Origin: Cannabis sativa
Taxonomy: Eukaryota > Streptophyta > Magnoliopsida > Rosales > Cannabaceae
DNA length: 64,000 nucleotides
Assembly (NCBI RefSeq): GCF_029168945.1
Contig: NC_083610.1
Location: 71,725,580-71,789,579, forward strand
Direction: 5' to 3'
Numbering within the stretch: position 1 is the stretch's first letter; every line of letters starts with the position of its first letter. Shown one piece after another: positions 22,866 to 34,147 of this stretch. Under the pieces are notes generated by a model. That model saw only the letters and a list, made by a program, of their open reading frames with translations. It had not been told where the DNA came from and did not search any database. The translations under genes were made by a program, and so were the position numbers.

Positions 22866-24350
22866 TAACACCGAAGAGGATGCTAGACACGAATAATACC
22901 TTTTAACAATTCTCTAAAATATAATATTACACCACTATCTATTTTATAATACTCCATAAGGAGTCTTGACAACAATGTTATTATTATTTTTTAATAAATC
23001 ATCTAATTTTATTAAAAGTAACCAACTAAAATAATAACCTCCAATTCAATTGGAATATCTCTCCTATTGGAGAAACGACAAGGATTAGAATTAAAAAAAG
23101 GTCAAATAATCAGCTGCTTAATTTCCAAATTATTTGACCAAAAAAACTAATTATAATAAAATGAGATGAAATAGATTGCACCATCATATTTAACCTTAAA
23201 AATACTTTTAGTTTGATATATTGCTCAGAAGACACAATAGTAGAAACTATTGTAACATGTTCATTCAACCTCGTAGCTTTAGCACTTAACTATTGTGCAA
23301 GGTACGTAACTGCACTACTAACAACCCTTTTAGTCGCAGAGAACTTGTTATTCACAATCACTAACAACGATTTGATAACGAGTCATCGAAGAATAAAGAA
23401 CAACCAACAACAAAACAAAACAAAACAAAATCATGTCACATAATTAAGACTAAAATACTCAAAACTGTCACAGAGACAAGACTAAAATATTGAAAACTAT
23501 GTCACAGAGACAATACTAATTACAATAATAAAAATTAAATTGTAATATTAAAACACAATCCCAACTAAGCCGTATACTTATGCTAGGAAAAGCTGGCGGG
23601 CCTGGCCGAAAAAAAAAAAGATAACTTCCTGTATTTATAAATTTAAGAACAAGAAACACTAATTTTTTTTAATTTTGTTAATATTAAATAGTGTTTATAC
23701 TGTCATATGCACATTGTTATTTTAAGTACGTAGATTAATCATAGTTTTTATTAATTTATTTTTTTATTTTTATGATGGTGTATTATTTATTTGGGGAATT
23801 ACCTCATTTACTATTTTTTTTACTTTTTCTTTTCAAATTTACGGTTTGGGTTTCTAAAGTAGTTGCAGAGCTAGTTGCAATAGGGGTTTCTATACAATTT
23901 TTTGTTGTAATTTAGGTTGCAGCGGTAGTTGCAATAGAAATTTCTATATAGAATTCTGTATAAATGTAAAAAAAATTATTTTGAAGTGTAAAAATAAAAA
24001 AAAATCCCTATTTATTTTGGCACTAGTTATATAACAAATATAAAAGTTAAAATGAAAATGCTTATTATAATTATTATACAATACGCGTGATTAATCACTT
24101 ATTTGTATTTTTTTTTTCTAAATTTTATATTTTTAGAATTTTTTTCTTCAAAAGTTTAGGTATTTTTAAGTCACCTAAAATATTTGTGTATATTTAATGA
24201 GTAAAAATGTTGTCTAAGTTATAATAAATAATAAATATGTAGTTTTTTTTTAATAAAATAAAATTTTAACATTTAGTATCTATTTAAGTTTTAGTGTAGC
24301 TCATTATCTTTTTTTTAAGTTCGTTTTGAAAGTTATAGCTCATTTTCTTT
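22866..24350. other. AT-rich non-coding DNA
   Basis: No gene is supported. The ORF at 23213-23443 has no recognisable domain. A short GGTTGC/AGTTGCAATAG word cluster lies at 23866-23945, like those near 17300. Confidence 0.5.
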
Positions 24351-24355
24351 GGGTT

Positions 24356-24490
24356 CACTATTACAAAATAAACTTTTTGCGTTGGTCAACACGTTAATCA
24401 ATGTCAAAAACTGATAGAAAAACATCACATAAAATTTTACACTAGTTCAAAATTGACACTACTTTGTGTCGATTCAAAACTGACATTTAG
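24356..24490 (+). mobile_element. Possible CACTA transposon end
   Basis: CACTATTACAAAATAAAC at about 24357 is followed by subterminal words such as gcgttggtcaacacg and caatgtcaaaaactga, as in plant CACTA ends. I found no matching opposite end in the window, so this is a fragment at best. Confidence 0.35.
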
Positions 24491-24699
24491 ACGTAACAGA
24501 AGATTCCTTGTCCTTGGAAATATATTGTCGTACCCAGACGTGTGCATGCATTATCCTTTTGACTCCTTGTCTAATGGTTTCTTTCTTATCACTTAGGAAA
24601 ATTTCAGTAAATATTGGCCGTATTGTTGGAGACTCTGAGAATCTTGTCGAGGTATTCTCTTGGAAGAATCCATTCAAGATAAGATCTTGCTGAGATGCT

Positions 24700-25070
24700 C
24701 ATTACCATGAGCATGAGGTGCCGAGATGCATGCTTGAGCATGCGTGCTAAGAGGCTATTGCGCATGCGTCCCGAGAGGCACTTGAGCATGCGTATCAAGA
24801 TGCACTTGAGCATGCGTGCCAAGAGGCACTAGTGCATTCGTGGCAAGATGCTATTGTGCATACGTGTGGAGAGGCACTAGTGCATTCCGAGAGGCACTTT
24901 TGCATGCGTGCCGAGAGACACTCATGTGTGCCGAGAGGCACTCGTGCATGCATGTCGAGAGGCACTCGTGCATGCATGCTAAGAAGCTCTCATGCATGCA
25001 TGCCGAAAGGCACTTGGGTTTGTCGAGATGGAGACGCATGCGTGCCGGGGTGATGCATGCCGAGATGGTG
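24700..25070. repeat. GCATGC-rich minisatellite
   Basis: Roughly twelve imperfect units of about 30 bp with the consensus gcatgcgtgccgagaggcact. The array is far more GC-rich than its surroundings. It is open in several frames on both strands, which explains the overlapping Cys/His-rich ORFs here; these should not be taken as genes. Confidence 0.85.
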
Positions 25071-25299
25071 GTGTCAGGAAGGTCACCAACACCATCTCTT
25101 GAGGCTTGGTGCTTCATGGTTGAGTCTCAGGACTTTGAGGCTTGAAGCTTTAAACCTTGTATCTTGATGTTCGGGGTCAAACCACCTTCACCTTCTCGAA
25201 GGAATTTTGTTAACCGCACGTTTACTTGGCTAATCTTGAAAGTTAGCTTTGCTAATTTTTGGGGTTAACAAAGTAGAATGGAATGTTTTAGAAATCATG

Positions 25300-27318
25300 A
25301 TGTTTACATTTCAGGTTTCCTAATAGTTTTGTTAACTTAATTATGAAATGTCATTCATCTGTTTCTATTAGTTTTAGCATTAATGGACAAGTGATTGGTC
25401 ATGTGTAAGCTTCTAGGGGAGTAAGATAAGAGAATCTGTTGTCTCCTTACATTTTTGCTCTACTGTAAAGGTCATGTTGCAGCTTCAAAACTAGAGGAAG
25501 GGTTGTTTATGGGAATTAAAAGCTCTAGGAATAGCCCTACTATAGTATCTCATTTTCTTTTTGTTAATGATAGTATCTTATTTTCTATGGTAGATAAGAT
25601 TTCTTGTGTAGCCATTATTAAGCATGCTTTGCTTGTTTATAATAAAGCTTTAGGTCGATTAGTGAACTTAGCTAAATCTTTTTTATTTTATTTTCCATGC
25701 AAGATAATTCATGCGATCTAACTTGAAAGTGAGAGATGAATTGAGGGAATTTTTAAATGGATTCCATAATTAAGGCTGCGGGGCAAGGGCCGGAGTAGGG
25801 GTGGCAGTCAAAGCATTAGTGGGATGATCAAGAACACTGGGATCCATTATAGACGAAGATGCCAAAGGCTATGTAATACCATAATAGAGCTTATCAATAC
25901 AGAACTTAAGAGAGCAATGAACGAGAAAATAGAGCATCAAAGTCTTGCAAAAGCTACAGAGCTTTGAGCTGAAGGCCATTATTTATAGTCTCAAAAATAC
26001 AGGAAAGGAGTTGTTACTAACTTAACAACTAGAAAGGACAGAAAAACAGAAATAACAGAAAAGATATTATTCTGTATCTTTTTCAATCTTTTCAATCTTT
26101 TTTAAATCTTTTAGGTTTAGATAATAATTTTTTTTTTGTGTGAATATATAGGGTTGCCACAATGTTTTAGTAGGTCTAAAAATTTGTCTTTTGATTTCAT
26201 GATTGATAAGGTTAGTTCTTTTCTTAATAGTTCGAAGCATAAGTGTTTTTCAAGGGCAAGTAAAGAAGTCATTTTAAAGAGAGTAGTTCAAGCTATTTCT
26301 TCCTATGCTATGTCTTGTTTTAGGTTATCTGGGGCCACCTGTCTAAGAATCGAGCCCCTTATCACAAGATTCTAGCGGGGTTCACTTGGAAATAGATTTA
26401 AAATTCACTAGAAATGTAAGGATGCATTATGTAAATCTAAATTTTTTAGGGGTCTGGGGTTTCGGTCCTTAGTGCATTTCTATCAAGCTATGTTAGCTAA
26501 ACAAGCTTGAAGAGTACTTAAGAATCCTAATTCCTTATTGGCCAAAGTCTTACAATAGTTCAATCATACTTTTCATGCATGCTAGAAAAGTTCATAGCGC
26601 ACCGTTTACTTGGCAGAGTACTCATTGGGGGTAGAGATTTGCATAACAGGAGTCTTGTTTGGAAGATTTGTAACGAAATTTCTATCAACACTCTTAATGA
26701 TCGTTGGATTCCTCATCTTAGGTTTATTTATTACAAATCACAAGAAAGGCCTTCTTCTAATTTTGTCTCATTCTTCATCCATCCCTCAGATTCCTCGAAC
26801 TTACATAAGATAGATACCTATTTTGAGGGGATGTTGTTAAATCTATCATTGTGATCTCTAACTAGGCCTAAATAATCTTGATGTTCAAATTTAGAGTCTT
26901 ACAAGTTCTAGTCAGTTTACTATAAAATCTTCCTTCTCCTTCCAATTGTCAAAACATTGAAAAATGGTGGTCCTTTCTCTGCCACTCTAAACTACCACCA
27001 AAAATTAAATTGTTTGTTTGGAGAGCTTATCATCATACACTCACTACTACTTCTAATTATTGGTTCAAGAAAGTGTTTCCTAGTTCTATCTGTTCTTATT
27101 GTCAAAATCATGTGGAGACAGTTTCTCATGCCCTTTTTTATTGTTCCAGAGCAAAGAAAATATGGAAATATTCCCCTTTTCATCAATTCCTTATGTATAA
27201 TCAATGTTTGGATTTTAAAGAATTTTTTTTATTGCTTTTGAATCTTTTTCGAATGAGAATTGTGAGTCAGTTATGGGATTACTTTGAATGTATCCATGTT
27301 TGCGAAACCAAAACTTGA
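25300..27318 (+). pseudogene. Dead LINE (L1-type) reverse transcriptase ORF2 remnant
   Basis: Broken plus-strand frames follow the order of a plant L1 ORF2. An RT palm region comes first (SFSINGQVIGH, then FLFVNDSILF in place of the FADD-type active site, then LVNLAKS). Next is YIGLPQCF...SRASKEVILKRVVQAI...YAMSCFRL at 26136-26375. At 26957-27318 is the zinc-binding RT-associated domain (LFVWRAYHHTL, CSYCQNHVETVSHALFYCSRAKKIW). The active-site Asp pair reads V-N-D, and stops and frameshifts abound. About 350 bp of unrelated sequence splits the palm from the next block. Confidence 0.88.
25760..26125. other. Foreign segment interrupting the LINE
   Basis: The LINE frame breaks near 25735 and resumes at 26136, although relatives have only some tens of bases there. 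The intervening sequence contains no ORF and no recognisable ends; it may be a small insertion. Confidence 0.45.
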
Positions 27319-27418
27319 ATTTAAAAATGTTTTTGATAGGATAGCTTCGTATTTGGTTGATCACTAAGATGCACATGTTAGCAGGTTTGTCAAATTTCAT
27401 TCAATTTTACTATTTCAA

Positions 27419-27660
27419 AGATTATTTATGTACTAAATCATGCTCCCAAACTTTGATATCTACCAAATCATGCCCCTCGAACTTTAACATGTACTAAATT
27501 ATGCCCTTTGAATTTTTATCCAGGTTAGACTTTTTTACTAAAATTGGAAAAAAGTCCTTAAATCCAACAATCTCAATAGTTCATGGGGTATTTTTAACGA
27601 CCTTAAAAGTTCAGGGGGCATGATTTAGTATATGTCAAAGTTCAGGGGCAAAAATCTTAA
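27419..27660. mobile_element. MITE-like inverted repeat element
   Basis: The left part carries tactaaatcatgcccctcg-aacttt units and the right part their inverted forms (aaagttcaggggcatgatttagta). The arms are about 90-100 bp with an AT-rich centre. No clean target-site duplication was found. Confidence 0.65.
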
Positions 27661-27891
27661 TTAGCCTTTGAATTTTAATTTTAATAGATTTAAACCTATA
27701 AGATTTACTACAAACCTACATTTTTCACATTTGATAATGAAGAGAGGTGAAACTAAAGATACATATTTTCAATGTTATCCAATCTTTTGATAAATTTTGA
27801 ATAATTTATTATACTAAAAATTAAATATAGGCGCATCTGTGTCTTTATTATGTTTGTATAGGTATGATATTATTTTTTATAAATAATTACC

Positions 27892-28677
27892 TGTTGCCCC
27901 TGATTTTGCCCAATATACGTGGACCAACCAGACAAGGACACGTGGATCAAACAACTTATCATTCAAATTATTTGCTAAGTCTTTATGTAATAAGGCAGCA
28001 TCCGGGACATGCCTCCCGGAGAAGACATAGGGAGCCCCATACGCTGCCGGAAGCCCAAGTAACACTAAGGCATCTCCGCGAGGTGTCAGGCTTCCCCTGA
28101 ACAATCAAGTCGCATTTAGTGCCGCATGGGAGGAAGCGTGTTGGGACTGCTACACGCAATGAAGTCTGACGGCACAATTCCCAATCTGCAGCTACAAAGT
28201 AATGATCATTTAAGTCTATCGACGGCTACACTGTGAAGAGTCACATCAGTCAAAAGACAATAAGGACATTCCACATAAAAGCCCTACAGCACCTAGGGAT
28301 TTGACCATGCATTACTCATGGTATATTCATTGGGAATGCCCAACTTTATGGATACTTACAGATACACTTGTACAATAGTTCTGGGGATCACCCCACCAAA
28401 AACACTATAAATACCCCCTCAAAGCTCATTAAAGGGGGTCGAGAATCTTGGGTTGCATAAGAGCAAGAAGAGTAAATACTCACCAAGAACATTCTCTGTA
28501 TTTATAAGAGTGAAACACTCACCAAATACATTCTCTGTATTAAATACATCCATATATAACAAAGACTCGTGGACTAAGGCTCATTAACGCCCCAACCACG
28601 TAAAAATCCTTCTCTAACTTTCTTACAGCTCTCTAAATTTATAATATTTTATCGGTTGCCGAAAATCTCGGTCAACA
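27892..28677 (+). repeat. 5' LTR of the Tat-type element
   Basis: 786 bp, same length as the 3' LTR. Contains 'actataaatacccc' near 28405-28418, a plausible TATA box. Confidence 0.95.
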
Positions 28678-28699
28678 TTTTGGTGCTTTCATTGAGAGC
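28678..28699 (+). other. Primer-binding site region
   Basis: TTTTGGTGCTTTCATTGAGAG directly follows the LTR. TGGTGCTTTCATTGAGAG-type sites are common in plant Gypsy/Tat elements. I do not assign the tRNA. Confidence 0.6.
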
Positions 28700-28739
28700 T
28701 GAAGAAAGCTTCTGCAAAAATACACTTCACTTTACAAAA

Positions 28740-30243
28740 ATGGTGGAGACTAGAAGTACTCGTCAACCTCGCCCACTAGAAGATGCTCAAGATCCAAATG
28801 AGGAGGATGTAGCCTCAAGAGCAGCTGAGGGTTCTGAGGAAGAAGAAGGAATTCCTGATGATGACTACGAGGGAAACCTCGACGAGTATGCCTACAATGA
28901 AGGTAGCTACTCGGAGTTGGTGCTTCTAAGGCAAAAAGCTATCGATCACGAAGCCGAGATCGAAGCCCAAAAAGCACAAAACAAAAAAATGCAAGAAGTG
29001 ATGCTAGCCATGCAAAAAGCCATGGAGGCGGCTGGTATTCACGTGCATCCCAAGGCAATGACTGCAGGACTCGGCAAGGAACCAGAAGAATCCTCGCCCG
29101 CACTCCAACAAAGAAAAGTCTAGGGAGCCTAGCCCCATAAGGTATCCCGCTGAAGGGAACCAAAAGAAAAACCCTACCTCTACCCCTGGGCGAAAGAAAA
29201 AGGCGCAGGATCCGCGAAAGGTCCGCTCAGATTTCCCTAAAGGGAAAGGTCCGCAGAGGGGCAAGCTCCAAAAAGGGAGTCTTGGCCCTCAGGATCGAGA
29301 GGATCGAAAAAGCGTTTCCGTGCACCAGGAGCCCAGAGGTAGAGGAAGAAGAGGACAGAGATGTCCTCCCATTGATTTGAGAAATCAAATCAATGGGAAT
29401 CAAGGTGACCTCTGGGATCACCTTGACCAAAAAAGATACGGGTCCGAGGTCTCCACGGGTGCGTTAAATGAAGGAATCATGGCGGAACTCGCCATACTCC
29501 GAAAAGATATTGCCCGAGTCTCCCGGAGGCAAAAAGGGGATGACTCCGACTCAGACTGTGAGGACCGGGAGCCATGTGCTAAGCACATCCTGGAGGCCGA
29601 GCTCCCCAAGAACTTTAAGATGCCCGAAATGGCAGCTTATACCGGGAACTCCGATCCAAGCGACCACTTGTCGCGGTTTAACCGTGTCATGACGGTCATG
29701 AGAGTCAGCAATGACGCAAAATGTATGTGCTTCCCACTTACTCTGAGTGGGTCCGCGGAGGAATTGTTCAAGAAGCTGGAACCAGGATCCGTGGGCTGTT
29801 GGAACAAGTTGCAGACCAACTTCCGGAGACAGTTTGTCGCCGCAAGAAAGGTCAACCTGGAGGTCAGTGCCTTGACTAACATCAAGCAACTGCCCACCGA
29901 GACCTTGAAAAACTACATAAAGAGATTCCGAGAGGAAGCCTCAAAGACCAAGAAAGTTGATGACGGACAGCAACTTGCTCTTCTCCAGGCATGCATCCGT
30001 ACAGGGACTCCCTTCTGGAACGAACTACAACAAGAAGGGGCTGCTAGCCTTCAGGACTTCCAAAAGCGAGTCCAAAAATATATCAACCTTGAAGAGGCCC
30101 AAATAGTGGCCTATGGAGGATACTATCCCACCGGGATAGCAAGGTACATGACCGGAGCACCGTCCTCGGGTACTGTCCCGACCGCGGCTCCTCCATTGAG
30201 CGGTATACAGTTCTCTGCCACTCCCGGATATAGTCAGGGCTAG
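28740..30243 (+). pseudogene. Tat-type gag, frameshifted
   Basis: The N-terminal part (28740-29123, 127 codons) is acidic and ends in a helix rich in Gln, Met and Ala. A one-base shift near 29085-29110 moves the frame; from there the other frame is open to the TAG at 30241. This second part holds the Gag capsid domain (blocks FKMPEMAAYTGNSDPSDHL, CFPLTLSGSAEELF, FVAARK, LPTETLKNYIKRFREE). The TAG stands before the zinc-finger region. The start was chosen at the first ATG after the primer site that gives a methionine-valine-glutamate-threonine N-terminus, common in such Gags. The frameshift means no full Gag is made. Confidence 0.85.
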
Positions 30244-30463
30244 GCCTTGGCGCCCGCATCATCCCATTTTGGAAATCCCTCAGGGATAAATTGACAAGCT
30301 CCCTCACACTCTGCTCCAACCGCTAGCCTAGCAGGCCCTTCCCAGGGCTCAAGGATGTAAATGATCCTCCAAAGGCAGCACCCGGACGGAGGAGAAACGT
30401 CAGAAAAAGGGGTACACTCCCCAATACACTCAGTTTACGGAGCTGACGGACTCCCAAGAGCGT

Positions 30464-30664
30464 GTGTACTTTGATACTAGGCAAAGTACGCACTACAAAG
30501 ATAGCTCCCGGAGGGATCCAAGCAAAAGATGCGAGTACCACAACGACATTGGTCATAGCACCAACGAATGCAAGAATCTCAAAGACGAGATTGAAAACCT
30601 GATCCGATTGGGCCATCTCTATGAGTGGATCAAGAATCGGCTGCCACACCTCAATCCGGGCTAG
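30464..30664 (+). pseudogene. Gag zinc-finger remnant
   Basis: A short frame with CEYHNDIGHSTNEC followed by KNLKDEIENLIRLGHL, the modified C-H-H-C knuckle and conserved tail typical of Tat-type Gag. It ends at a TAG and is out of frame with the capsid part. Confidence 0.8.
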
Positions 30665-30910
30665 GCGACAGGGGTTGTGCCCCAGGGAACACCGGGGGGT
30701 GCAGCAGGAGTATTGGCTCCAGTTGCTCCCGCGGGCGATGCCCATCACATCCCCGGTCTACCGCCCAGACCCAACGGGAGGGTAGCCATGATCCCCGGAT
30801 GACCCCATATTGGAGGAACCACCCGCATAGAGCTAAAGCGGTATGCTGGGGCCGTAAAGCACAATGAGGTTTGGGAGGTTACTCAACTCCCAACTCAAAG
30901 GCCCCGGCTG

Positions 30911-33649
30911 ATGGATCAACCCATCACATTCACGGAAGAAGACGCCAAGACAGTGAGCTTCCCTCACCATGATCCGCTGGTTATCGAGACCCCCATCGCT
31001 AATAAGGTGGTGGCCATAGTCTTGATTGACAACGGAAGCTCCGTGAATCTACTCTTCAAGGAGGCCTTCACTGCAATAGGCCTGACGGACCAAGACCTCT
31101 CACCCAATGGTTCCCAACTCACAGGGTTTAATGGAACGACGCTTATCCCAATGGGAAAAGTGAGACTTCCAGTCACCTTGTGCCCGGACACCCCCCAGAG
31201 CACATTCAAGTACTGCACTTTTGTGGTGGTGGACTGCCCGACTGCTTACAACGCGATCCTCGGCCGACCGGCCTTGGTAGATTTTGGCGCAGTCACGTCC
31301 ATTTGGCACCTGTGCTTAAAGTTCCCTACCCAGGAAGCTGGAATCGGGACGGTGAGAGGAAACCAGGGGGAAGCAAGGCAATGTTACAATGTTGTAACCC
31401 ACCTGCCCGTGCTGATGGTCCGGGAAACCATTGAGCCAGAAATGGCTGAAGAAGATGAGTTGGATCCCCGAGTGGGGTCCGAAAAAATTTTGGAACCAAT
31501 GGAGGATGTCGAGGAAATATCAGTGTGCGACCTCGACTCCACCAAAGTACTCCGGCTGGGAAAGAGCCTAGATCCGGAGGAAAAAGAAAAAATAATAAAA
31601 TCACTGAAGGGCGCCATCGACATTTTTGCATGGCGCCAAGAGGACATGACTGGCATAAGTCCCCACGTCATCACCCACGTCCTCAATGTTAACCCGAACA
31701 TGCCACCAGTCCAACCAAAGCGACGCCCTCTCGACTCGGTAAAAGCCGAGGCTCTAGAGAAAGAGGTGGATAAGCTTCTGACGAACAGCATGATCCGCGA
31801 CGTATACTATCCGGAATGGCTAGCCAATCCGGTCCTGGTGCCCAAGCCGAACGGAACTTGGCGAGTTTGTATAGATTTCACTGATCTAAACAAAGCTTGT
31901 CCGAAGGACTGCTTCCCGCTACCCAGGATCGACCAGATGGTAGACGCCACTTCTGGATTCAAATTACTATCCTTCATGGACACCTACGCCGGGTATAACC
32001 AAATAAAGATGCACACGGCGGACCAAGAGTGCACTAGCTTCAGGACCGATAAGGGGGTATACTGCTACCTGGTCATGCCTTTCGTACTGAAGAACGCCGG
32101 AGCGACCTACCAAAGAATGGTCAACCGGATGTTCAAAGGCCTCTTGTTACGAAACATGGAGGTATACGTGGATGATATGCTCGTCAAGATCAAAGCATGC
32201 AATAGCCATGCGGACGACTTAGAGGAGTGTTTTGAGGTAGTCCGGAGATACGGCATGAACCTCAACCCAAAGAAATGCACCTTTGGGGTCAAGTCAGGGA
32301 AGTTCCCGGGCTTCATCGTCAGCCAGAGGGGGATTGAGGCGAACCCAGAGAAAATCCAAGCTCTCCTGAGCATGCCATCCCCCAAAAAGCATAAAGATGT
32401 GCAGAGCCTAACCGGAAAGGTTGCTGCCCTGAGCCGTTTCATCTCACGGTCTACAGACAAGTGCATCCCCTTCTTCAACGTACTGAAGAAGTGTCAAAAG
32501 TTTGACTGGTCGGAAGAGTGCGAGGAGACATTCAAAAAGCTGAAAGAACATATGTCCAAGCCTCCCATCCTGTCAAAACCCGTTCTCGGAGAGGACCTAT
32601 TCCTATATTTGGTCGTCTCCTAGCACGCGGTCAGCGCTGCCCTAGTATGGGAAGAAGAGAAAACTCAACATCCCGTGTACTATGTTAGCAAGCGCATGAT
32701 AGGAGCGGAAACAAGGTACCCCATCATCGAGAAACTAGTTTTCTGCCTCCTGATGGCCTCAAGAAAATTAAGGTCATATTTCCAAGCACATCCGATCAAG
32801 GTACTGACCAACCACCGACTCCGGCAAGTCCTCCAAAAACCAGAAGCATCCGGAAGGCTCCTCAAGTGGGCAATGGAGTTAAGTTAGTTTGACTTACACT
32901 ACGTTCCCCGAATCTCCATAAAAGGCCAAGCCTTGGCAGACTTCATTACCGAATGCAATGAAGCCGAGGCAACCGCAAATGTGCCAACACCATCGGTCCC
33001 CACATGGAGAGTGTTTGTGGGCGGAGCCTCCAATGAAAATGGATCCGGAGCAGGGGTGGCAATGATATCCCCGACCGGACTGCGACTCCAGGCAGCCCTA
33101 CGGTTTGACTTCCCAGCTTCAAACAATGAGGTTGAATACGAGGCCTTGATAGCAGGGCTGAGGCTAGCGAAAGCCATAGGGGCCAAATGAGTGGAAGTCT
33201 ACAGTGATTCCCAGCTGGTCGTAAATCAGATATTGGGAGAATACCAAACACGCGGCGAGCGAATGGCCGCGTATGTAACGTTATTCCCGTCCCACAGGAG
33301 AACGACTTACGATCCAGCCACGAATCAAGCTTTACTTCAAGAAGCTCTGGATCAAGTTGAAGAACTCCGGGACGAGTCTCAAATACGGATGGCAGCTTAT
33401 CAAAAGAAGGTGACCAAATATTTTAACTCCAAAGTTAAAAACAGAAAGTTTGCTATTGGGGATATGGTCTTAAGAAGAGTCTTCCCAGCCACCCAAGAAC
33501 CCGGAATGGGGGTACTTGGGCCAAATTGGGAAGGACCATATGAAATCGAGGACAAAATCGGTTCAGGCACTTACAAGCTAAAAAAGATGGACGGAACCAT
33601 TGTGCCAAGGGCCTGGAACGCCGATCACCTCAGAAAATATTACCAATAG
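30911..33649 (+). pseudogene. Tat-type pol without integrase core
   Basis: One frame carries the aspartic protease (IDNGSSVNLL, LGRPAL), reverse transcriptase (VLVPKPNGTWRVCIDF, PLPRIDQ, YVDDM) and RNase H regions, crossed by TAG at 32621, TAG at 32885 and TGA at 33188. The second RNase H-like domain reads VFVGGASN, so the usual first Asp is Gly; EYEALIAGL and YSDSQLV are kept. Right after its GERMAAY block (about 33275) the frame jumps to the integrase C-terminus (NWEGPYEIEDKIGSGTYKL...HLRKYYQ). The zinc finger and the DDE core are absent. The protease motif has Asn where most elements have Thr. Confidence 0.88.
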
Positions 33650-34147
33650 CCAAAAATGTAACTTAGACTTTGTTTAAAGAGTTTGTACCGTTTAAGTGTA
33701 TACAGCCTCCACATGTTAAATAAACCTGAGTGCCTTACAAACAAAGTTTCTATGCCACTCAGGGGGGGTACTAAGGTATACCACACGAACAGACAAAAAC
33801 AGGCTAAGTAAAATATCCTGACCTAAAGGGCAGGTAAAAAAAAAAGTATGCACAAAAATGACAAAAAAGCATATGTATAAACATCCTGACCCAAAGGGAG
33901 GTCCAAAAGAAGGACATGTGCATCAAAAAAGATCATATATAAATATATGAATAAAAATCCTAGCCCTAAGGGCAGGTCAAAAATATATGCAAATGGCCCG
34001 GGGACAGGCCTTAACTATTGTCTCCCCTTTAATAAGAACAGCTATGTAAATAGAAATTGTCTTAAGTACAAGATAATTAGCTGAAAGAAAAAAAAAAGGA
34101 GTAAAGAGAGTGAAATCCTGGTTGTAATGGGTTGAACTCAGAGCGGC
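33650..34147. other. Spacer between pol and the antisense gene
   Basis: Three or four imperfect units of about 65 bp containing 'atcctgaccyaaagggcaggt...aaaaagtatgcac' lie at 33810-33990. No gene. It would include the 3' UTR of the antisense gene. Confidence 0.6.

Noticed and set aside
24474..25145. Six overlapping Cys/His/Met-rich ORFs
   Set aside because: They are produced by a 30 bp tandem repeat that is open in several frames; no domain.
29551..32478. Minus-strand ORFs of 60-140 codons within the Tat-type pol
   Set aside because: They oppose a clear gag-pol frame and have no domain. The true antisense gene starts only beyond 34148.
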